From Caldilineaceae bacterium (GTDB taxonomy: Bacteria; Chloroflexota; Anaerolineae; Caldilineales; Caldilineaceae), in contig JAJDXQ010000016.1 of assembly GCA_022823185.1 (NCBI GenBank), positions 124,001-188,000 of the forward strand: DNA of 64,000 bases, read 5' to 3'. Made by a program: the position numbers and the translations under genes. How positions within the stretch are numbered: position 1 is the stretch's first letter; each line of letters starts with the position of its first letter. The notes beneath the pieces were generated by a model. It saw nothing but the letters and a program-made list of their open reading frames with translations, did no database searches and was not told the DNA's origin. Shown here one piece after another: positions 58,211-64,000 of this stretch.

Positions 58211-60322
58211 ATGCTTTCGGCGCTGAGACGAATACGTCACTTGTTGTTGCTGGCTGTTGCGGCGTCCGCGCCGATTGGGATGCTCATCTTGCAGCAGACT
58301 CCGATTGGGGCGGCGCCGAATAATGCTGACGCGCGGGCGCTGTTGACGCCGGAGCCGCCGACCAAGAAGACGCATCTGTACGAGCTGCAGCTTCATATCA
58401 TTGAACTGGAGAAGTTTGAGGACAGCGGCGGGGCGATCGACCTGCTTGGCGATGCCCTTCTGCTCGTGACGCCGAGAGGCCGGATCGCGATCGTTCAAGC
58501 TGACGGCGAGGTGAATTACCTGCCGCAGAGAGTACCGATGTACCAGACGGCGCCGGAAAGTCGAATCAGATGGGTGGGGTTCCGGGTGGCGGACGTTCTG
58601 GCGCGCGCGGTATCGGCGGAGGCGTACCGCTTGTTTGTTTCCCATCATTTCCTGATGGGCGATTGCGTAGAGTTTCGGGTCTCCTCGACGGAGCTGAGGG
58701 TATCTGAAGGAGCTTACACGGTCTCAGGAGAATGGAAGACGGAGTTCAGGGCGCATCCGTGCATTGACACCGCTCTGTTTGCAAGGTGGGGGGGCGAGGT
58801 CCCCAAGACGGGCGGGGGAATCCAGGCAGGGGGGCGGATGTTGATCGACGGCGACGGGCATTTGCTCGTTGCAATCGGCGACCACGGCGTGTATGAATGG
58901 CATGAACTGCAGGAGGGAGGGGACCCGTCAAAACCGCCGGTCGTTGACCCGGAATCCCACATGGGCAGACTGGTCCGGGTAGAGCTGGCAAGCGGGGAGG
59001 CCGAGATCATGGCCGGCGGTTTTCGCAATCCGCAAGGGCTGGCGCGCGACAGGGAAGGCAACCTCTGGCTGACCGAGCATGGGCCCCAGGGAGGCGATGA
59101 GCTGAACCTGGTAAAACCTGGGCTGGACTATGGCTGGCCGTTTGTCACATACGGCATTCTCTATGGCAACAGGGTCTGGCCGTATAGCGAGGCGCAGGGG
59201 GGGCACGACGACTATGAGGAGCCCTATTTTGCCTGGATCCCATCGATCGCGGTATCCAATCTGATTGTCAGCAGTAGTGAGCAGTTTCCCCTGTGGAAGG
59301 ACGATTTGCTGGTCGGGTCATTGAGAAGCGGTTCTCTTTTTCGTATCCGCGTTCGCGAAGGGCGCGTCGTCAATTTCGAGCGGATTTCGTTTGGGGAACG
59401 GATTCGGGACGTCGTGCAGATGCCTGACGGCGGCATCGCGATGCTGACGGACACGGCCAGGATCATACTGTTGGGGCGTGCGCCGGTCTATTGCCAGTTT
59501 GGCATTGAAACCAGTTCGATTTATACGTATGACGCCGGCGAGATCTGCACCGACTTCTTCAGCCATTTGGACGATGACGCGGATCCTGCGGCGCGCGGTC
59601 TTCAGGGGGCGGCGCTCGGGCCGCCGGAGATGCGCTCTCTCTTTCACGTGCATGTTCACGAGAACCTGCTGGTTTACATAAAGAGTCCTTGCAGTTACGG
59701 CGAGCTGCGTAATAGGTTTTTCCTGCACATAACACCGGTTGACGAGGAGAATGTTACCCCGGAGCTCGAGGCGTTTGGGTTCAATGTATATGATTTCTAT
59801 GCCTATGATGAGGGAATCGGAAGCGGCGCGTTTGCAGGCGGCTGCGTGGTGGTTCGTCCGCTGCCGGCGTATGAAATAGGCAAAATCTATACGGGGCAGG
59901 TGATACGGGAGGAGAGCCCTGACGGGGAGGTCTTCTGGCGGGGGCCGATTTGGGAAGGGAGCTATACGTTCGGCAAGCCTTATGCCGCGGCGGAGCAGGT
60001 GGAAGAGGACAGCCAGCTTGACGACCTGACGGCGCTGCCCGGCGCGGCGCTCTTCCGGGCAAACTGTTCGGGCTGCCATCTTTTGGTTGGGGAGCACAGC
60101 GCGGGGCCGCACCTGGAGGACATTGTCGGGAGGCGGGCGGGGGCGGTCGCGGGCTTCAGTTTTTCGGATGCCCTTACCGGGCTGGACATTGTCTGGACGA
60201 GGGACAATCTGGCGGCCTACCTTGCCGATCCGGCGGCGTTCGCTGAAGGGACAACGATGGTCATGGCGGGAATCACCGAGGAGGAGGCGGAGGCCATCGC
60301 GGACTTTCTGGCAGCGGACTGA
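58211..60322 (+). CDS. PQQ-dependent sugar dehydrogenase fused to cytochrome c (copy 2)
   Basis: 703 residues from the ATG at 58211; a TTG at 58157 in the same frame is the alternative and has a fair ribosome site. Signal: HLLLLAVAASAPIGMLIL. The propeller motifs match copy 1 almost step for step (GGIQAGGRMLIDGDGHLLV, GFRNPQGLARDREG, TEHGPQGGDELNLVKPGLDY). Cytochrome c motif CSGCH is at 619-623 and the likely distal methionine is M683. The two copies lie head to tail, so they arose by tandem duplication and have since diverged considerably. Different sugar specificity is likely. Confidence 0.9.
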   Translation: MLSALRRIRHLLLLAVAASAPIGMLILQQTPIGAAPNNADARALLTPEPPTKKTHLYELQLHIIELEKFEDSGGAIDLLGDALLLVTPRGRIAIVQADGEVNYLPQRVPMYQTAPESRIRWVGFRVADVLARAVSAEAYRLFVSHHFLMGDCVEFRVSSTELRVSEGAYTVSGEWKTEFRAHPCIDTALFARWGGEVPKTGGGIQAGGRMLIDGDGHLLVAIGDHGVYEWHELQEGGDPSKPPVVDPESHMGRLVRVELASGEAEIMAGGFRNPQGLARDREGNLWLTEHGPQGGDELNLVKPGLDYGWPFVTYGILYGNRVWPYSEAQGGHDDYEEPYFAWIPSIAVSNLIVSSSEQFPLWKDDLLVGSLRSGSLFRIRVREGRVVNFERISFGERIRDVVQMPDGGIAMLTDTARIILLGRAPVYCQFGIETSSIYTYDAGEICTDFFSHLDDDADPAARGLQGAALGPPEMRSLFHVHVHENLLVYIKSPCSYGELRNRFFLHITPVDEENVTPELEAFGFNVYDFYAYDEGIGSGAFAGGCVVVRPLPAYEIGKIYTGQVIREESPDGEVFWRGPIWEGSYTFGKPYAAAEQVEEDSQLDDLTALPGAALFRANCSGCHLLVGEHSAGPHLEDIVGRRAGAVAGFSFSDALTGLDIVWTRDNLAAYLADPAAFAEGTTMVMAGITEEEAEAIADFLAAD

Positions 60323-60391
60323 TTTTTGGGAGAGATCGACTGGACCGAATCGTTCACCAAGGAAACACACTTACTCAGTGGAGGAGCTACG

Positions 60392-61171
60392 ATGAATGAC
60401 TTTAGCGGCAAGACTGTGATTGTCACGGGCGGGGCGAAAGGCATTGGCGAAGGCGTAACGAGGGCGTTTGCCCAGGCCGGCGCCGACGTATTTTGCGCGG
60501 ACGTAGACACGGTTGCGGGGGAGCGCATCCAGGCTGAAGGCGCGTCGCTGCCGGGATCAGTCACATACGTCAATACGGATGTGTCTGAGGCGGCCAGCTG
60601 CGAGGCCTTGGTGGCCCAGGCGGCGGCCAACGGGAGCGTTGACGTTCTGGTCAACAACGTGGGCATTCAGCCCCTGGACAGTTATCTTCCTGCGCATCAG
60701 TTTCCGGAGGAGGCATGGGACCGCATTCTGGCTGTCAACCTGAAAAGCGGGTTTCTGATGTCCAAGTATGCTGTGCCGGAGATGCTGAAGCAGGGAGGGG
60801 GCGTGATCGTCAACATCGCCAGCGTGCAGGGGCGGCAGTCGATGAAGGGAGTGCCGGCGTACGCGGCGAGCAAGGGAGGAATGATATCACTGACGCAGCA
60901 GTTGGCGCTGGAATACGCTGAACAGAATATCCGCGTTCTGGCGGTGAATCCCGGGACGATCGAGACGAGCCTGGCGCTGGAAAGCGTGAACCAGGACGTT
61001 GAGGCGCTGCGCTCGGCCGCGGCCGACGCCCACCCGCTTGGGCGCATTGGCATGCCGGAGGACATCGCTTCGGTTGTGCTGTTTCTGAGCAGCGACGCGG
61101 CTTCCTTTATGACCGGCGAGTATGTGAATGTGGACGGCGGCATGATGGCAAAGGGGTCGTGGGCGGAGTAG
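60392..61171 (+). CDS. Short-chain dehydrogenase/reductase
   Basis: 259 residues from the ATG at 60392, preceded by GGAGGAGC; an upstream in-frame start is unlikely. Classical SDR: TGGAKGIGEG for NAD(P) binding, NNVG, the catalytic serine in VNIASVQGR, and Y-x3-K in AYAASKGG, ending VDGGMM. D37-D39 in CADVDTV after the second strand suggests NAD preference. It interconverts alcohols and ketones, here perhaps sugar or sugar-acid derivatives given the dehydrogenases upstream and importers around. It lies 69 bases after copy 2 of the PQQ dehydrogenase. Confidence 0.92.
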   Translation: MNDFSGKTVIVTGGAKGIGEGVTRAFAQAGADVFCADVDTVAGERIQAEGASLPGSVTYVNTDVSEAASCEALVAQAAANGSVDVLVNNVGIQPLDSYLPAHQFPEEAWDRILAVNLKSGFLMSKYAVPEMLKQGGGVIVNIASVQGRQSMKGVPAYAASKGGMISLTQQLALEYAEQNIRVLAVNPGTIETSLALESVNQDVEALRSAAADAHPLGRIGMPEDIASVVLFLSSDAASFMTGEYVNVDGGMMAKGSWAE

Positions 61172-61300
61172 GCCCCGGAACGCAGGAGCCGGGAAAGAAA
61201 AGCGGGCCGTTCCGGTTCGCAGTCCTGCTGAAGGCAGGGCGGCGGGCGGGCGGTCCGTTTTCGCGTGCAAGGAAGTTCGCACGCGCGCCGACCCTGAAAT

Positions 61301-61329
61301 TTGTGAATCCGGAAAGTATGTCTTAGACT
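61301..61329 (+). promoter_or_regulatory. Possible promoter of the peptide-type ABC importer
   Basis: TTGTGA (61301-61306) and TAGACT (61324-61329) with 17 bases between. Four of six matches each. Start point near 61336, about 134 nt before the ATG at 61470. Confidence 0.35.
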
Positions 61330-61469
61330 AGCGAGCGAGAATACTCTGGGAATCCCCCTTTATCGCATTGCCCGTTGTAATGGTACCTCGGCGCAGGTTG
61401 TGGGAAAGCAGTACACCGCCCCCAAGCTGCCGCTTTTTCTTGTATTCAAACCAGACAAAGGAGACATCA

Positions 61470-63245
61470 ATGTCGAATCGAGTTGTTCAAAGACCCCGCT
61501 GGTTGGCCTATGGCCTTCCAGTCTTTCTACTGGTCGGTTTGCTTTTGCAGGCCTGTGTGCCGGCAGCGGCGCCAGCGGCGCAAGAGCCGGCGGCCGGAGA
61601 GGCAAGTGAGGAAGCTGCAAGCAATGTCACCGTGTACGGTACGGAGTTGCCTGCGGATGCCCGTCCCTATGACGAGCAGGTATACCGGGTGGCAGCCAAC
61701 ATAAACCAGAGCGCCTCCACGTTTGACTTCCCGGTGGCGGTTTACAACCGGTACTGCCTGGCGGACCTCTTCCAGGATACACTGGTTTCTCTGGACAAGG
61801 ACTTTAACGTGATTCCCGGCGCGGCCGAGAGTTGGGACGTTTCAGAGGACGGCAAGGTCTGGACCTTCAACTTGAGGCCCGGCCAGGTCTGGAGCGACGG
61901 CACACCGTTGACGGCCTATGACTACGAGGCCACCTTCCGGCTGACCGCGACCCCGGAGCACGGTTGGGATTTCTCTTGGTTCTATAGCTTCCTGGCCGAT
62001 GGCGGCATCAAGAACTGGAGCAAAATTATCGCCGGCGAGCTGCCGCCCGAAGAGCTGGGCGTCCGTGCGGTTGATGATTTGACGCTTGAGGTTGAGACGG
62101 AGGATGTGTTCCCGCCGTTGCCTGGCGTGATGAAGTTTGCCTTCACGCTGCAAAAGAAGGCCCTGGAGGAGCACGGTCCTTATTACAACAGCAGTTTGGA
62201 GACTTCGGTTTCCTCCGGTCCTTTCGTACTGGCCGAGTTTGATCCGGGCAACAAGATCGCTGTCGAGGCCAACCCGACCTATAAGGGTTACCGGCCGCCT
62301 CTGTTGAAGCGCATCGAATGCACGTTCATGGATCCGAGCACATTCTTTGCCGCCTATCAGAACGGCGACATCGATGTGGTGGGTTATGGCGCGCTGACGC
62401 CGGCCGACTTTGAGCTGATCCTGCGGGATGAGACGATGTCCAGCAACTACCTGCGGCATTTCGGCGACTTCCGCACAGACTATCTGCTGTTTGATACATT
62501 CACCGAACCGTTCAGCAACCTGGATGTTCGCAAGGCGTTCGCTCATGCGGTCGACCGCGAGAATATCGTTGCCAGCGTCTATGGTGAGATCAAGGCGATG
62601 CCGGCCTACTCGATGCTGATGCCGGGTTATCCGTCGTCTGACACTGAGGGCGCGTTGCGGGCGTATCAGAACTTCGACTGCGACCTTGCCAACGAGCACC
62701 TGGCCGCAGCCGGCTATCCTGGCGGTGAGGGATTCCCGGACCAGGTGATGATGCTGCGCGGCGAAGCGCCGGCGATGGCAGCCGTCTACCAGGCGGTAGC
62801 CGCTTCGATCAGCTCCTGCTTGAACATTAACATGGAGATTTCGAATGTAGACCGCAAGATCTACATGGATGCGCTGAACGCCAAGCCGACTGAGTTGACA
62901 TTCGGCGCGGTCGATTACGGCATGGACTTCCTTGATCCGGCCAACCTGCTGGGCAACGTCTGGAAGTCTGGCGGCCGCCACTCCTGGAAGAACGATGAGT
63001 TTGACTCGCTGGTCACTGAAGCTGCCGGCATGGTAGGAAATCCGGAGTTGCGCGATCAGATGTTCCGCGATGCCGAGCGCGTCCTGGTGGACGACGTGGG
63101 CGGGATCTTCATTGCCCACCGCTGGGCAGGCGACCTGATGCAGCCGTGGGTCCAGGGCACGATTCGCGATCCCGACTCCCAGGGAATTACCGGCTGGCAC
63201 TGGGGCAATGATCAGGACATTGCGCAGATCTATATCAGCGAATAG
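61470..63245 (+). CDS. Peptide/oligosaccharide-type ABC importer, family 5 binding lipoprotein
   Basis: 591 residues from the ATG at 61470, with AAAGGAG 6 bases before it. Lipoprotein signal WLAYGLPVFLLVGLL and LQAC with C29. The mature protein is a family 5 (DppA/OppA) binding protein: GAAESWDVSEDGKVWTFNLR is the signature, and SSGPFVLAEFDPGN and NLDVRKAFAHAVDRENI are the usual later blocks. These bind di- or oligopeptides, nickel, or, in many Chloroflexota and Thermotogota, oligosaccharides. The DppB-type permease follows after a hairpin. Confidence 0.93.
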   Translation: MSNRVVQRPRWLAYGLPVFLLVGLLLQACVPAAAPAAQEPAAGEASEEAASNVTVYGTELPADARPYDEQVYRVAANINQSASTFDFPVAVYNRYCLADLFQDTLVSLDKDFNVIPGAAESWDVSEDGKVWTFNLRPGQVWSDGTPLTAYDYEATFRLTATPEHGWDFSWFYSFLADGGIKNWSKIIAGELPPEELGVRAVDDLTLEVETEDVFPPLPGVMKFAFTLQKKALEEHGPYYNSSLETSVSSGPFVLAEFDPGNKIAVEANPTYKGYRPPLLKRIECTFMDPSTFFAAYQNGDIDVVGYGALTPADFELILRDETMSSNYLRHFGDFRTDYLLFDTFTEPFSNLDVRKAFAHAVDRENIVASVYGEIKAMPAYSMLMPGYPSSDTEGALRAYQNFDCDLANEHLAAAGYPGGEGFPDQVMMLRGEAPAMAAVYQAVAASISSCLNINMEISNVDRKIYMDALNAKPTELTFGAVDYGMDFLDPANLLGNVWKSGGRHSWKNDEFDSLVTEAAGMVGNPELRDQMFRDAERVLVDDVGGIFIAHRWAGDLMQPWVQGTIRDPDSQGITGWHWGNDQDIAQIYISE

Positions 63246-63287
63246 CTGGTAAATCGGATGTCCTTGACAAATAAGTAAGGTTAGACA

Positions 63288-63321
63288 GGAGCGGGAGGCC
63301 GCCTTGGCAGCCTCCCGCTCC
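63288..63321 (+). promoter_or_regulatory. Intercistronic hairpin between binding-protein and permease genes (peptide-type importer)
   Basis: GGAGCGGGAGGC (63288-63299) and GCCTCCCGCTCC (63310-63321) form a perfect 12-base-pair stem with a 10-base loop. No T-run follows. Same position as in sugar operons 1 and 3. Confidence 0.75.
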
Positions 63322-63347
63322 CGCAGCTATCGGTCAGGCAACGCGCA

Positions 63348-64000
63348 ATGGCACGTTACATAATCGGGCGGATTTCATCGTTATTGCTGGTCCTCTTTAT
63401 TGTCTCCGTTGTTACATTCTTCCTCATGCACCAGGTGCCCGGCGGCCCATTCGACGAGACCAAAGCCCCACTGCCGCCAGCCGCGAAAGAGAACATACTG
63501 CGAAAGTACGGGCTCGACAAGCCCATCCACATACAGTATTTGAACTATATGAAGAATGCGGTCCTGCATTTTGATTTCGGCATTCCCTACCAGCAGCCGA
63601 CGACGACAGTCACCGCGCTGATTGCCAAAAGCTGGAAAGTGACGGCGCAGGTGGGCCTGATGACTGTGCTTCTGGCCTTCGGCGCGGGCATCGCGTTAGG
63701 CGTGTACGCCGCATATCATCAAAACTCGTGGCTCGACAACGTTACAACGTTTATCGCCATGTTGGGGATAACGGTGCCGAGTTTTGTGATCGCGATGTGG
63801 CTTATCCTGTTTTTTGCGGTGCGGCTCAAGTGGCTGCCGATGGGCGGGTGGAACGCTTCCGGAACCTGCCTGATTGGGAGCGCCTATATCTGCACCGACT
63901 GGATCATGCCGGTGCTGGCCTATGCGCTGGGCCCGCTGGCGATCATCGCCCGCTATACGCGGTCGAGCGTAGTCGATGTGATGCGCCAGGATTTCACGCG
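63348..64000 (+). CDS. Peptide-type ABC importer, DppB-like permease (cut by window end)
   Basis: The gene starts at the ATG at 63348 and runs off the window; 217 codons are visible. The N-terminus (MARYIIGRISSLLLVLFIVS, then VTFFLMHQVPGGPFD) is the DppB/OppB hallmark, followed by LRKYGLDKPIHIQYLNYM and LDFGIPYQ-like periplasmic sequence. Helices in VGLMTVLLAFGAGIALGVYAA and ITVPSFVIAMWLILFFAV and the GPLAIIARYTRSSVVDVMRQD coupling loop start are visible. It pairs with the binding protein upstream; the DppC-type partner and ATPases would lie beyond the window. Confidence 0.93.
   Translation, partial: MARYIIGRISSLLLVLFIVSVVTFFLMHQVPGGPFDETKAPLPPAAKENILRKYGLDKPIHIQYLNYMKNAVLHFDFGIPYQQPTTTVTALIAKSWKVTAQVGLMTVLLAFGAGIALGVYAAYHQNSWLDNVTTFIAMLGITVPSFVIAMWLILFFAVRLKWLPMGGWNASGTCLIGSAYICTDWIMPVLAYALGPLAIIARYTRSSVVDVMRQDFT

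Noticed and set aside
1..64000. tRNA-Sec or selenoprotein gene to accompany selB
   Set aside because: No tRNA-like cloverleaf with a CCA or TTCGA arm and no in-frame TGA inside a conserved protein was found by eye; a covariance-model search would be decisive.

Overview
The window is 64 kb of GC-rich, gene-dense bacterial chromosome with no rRNA, tRNA, CRISPR array, insertion sequence or phage gene that I could see. The gene content suggests a heterotrophic member of the Chloroflexota, perhaps a Caldilinea-like Anaerolineae. This rests on many sugar ABC importers with Tat or Sec lipoprotein binding proteins and no dedicated ATPase, plus phytanoyl-CoA-dioxygenase-like enzymes, an M81 peptidase, PQQ sugar dehydrogenases and a homodimeric-type pyruvate dehydrogenase E1. 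The phylum call is inference; there is no rRNA marker.

Layout. 1-5 kb: the tail of an SDR gene, then a consensus promoter driving an overlapping trio (Uma2-like protein, nitroreductase, EndoQ-like PHP/UvrD helicase fusion). 5-9.5 kb, minus strand: coiled-coil protein, SelB and aldo/keto reductase, each overlapping the next by 4 bases. 9.8-17.7 kb: enolase-superfamily dehydratase, VOC protein, two glycosyltransferases, aldo/keto reductase, acyltransferase, aquaporin. 18-33 kb: three sugar ABC import operons (binding protein plus two permeases) interleaved with a divergent kinase, a PhyH-type oxygenase, a DegT aminotransferase and an M81 peptidase. 33-43 kb: acetyltransferase, 2-hydroxyacid dehydrogenase, a 12-repeat FG-GAP/VCBS protein, a deformylase with an altered motif 2, HpcH-type aldolase, a frameshifted NHL-repeat gene, a second PhyH protein and a sugar-nucleotide-type epimerase. 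43-47 kb: pyruvate dehydrogenase E1 and E2. 47-51 kb, minus strand: an operon under a TPP riboswitch encoding a thiamine-binding protein, an HMP/thiamine-precursor ABC importer and, last, a 2-oxoglutarate/Fe(II) oxygenase. 51-55.6 kb, minus strand: a heterodimeric ABC exporter. 56-64 kb: two tandem PQQ sugar dehydrogenase/cytochrome c fusions, an SDR, and the start of a peptide-type ABC importer.

The most interesting item is the roughly 430-nt leader of the ABC exporter pair. It has a near-consensus promoter, a 23-codon leader peptide with a strong Shine-Dalgarno, an intrinsic terminator, and an alternative pairing between the leader-peptide stop region and the 5' arm of that terminator. This is the architecture of ribosome-mediated attenuation, as known for bmrB-bmrCD in Bacillus subtilis. 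Second is the TPP-riboswitch operon carrying an isopenicillin-N-synthase-like oxygenase, which suggests an oxidative step in thiamine-pyrimidine salvage. Third, long hairpins follow three of the four ABC binding-protein genes and precede the permease genes, probably to set a high binding-protein to permease ratio.
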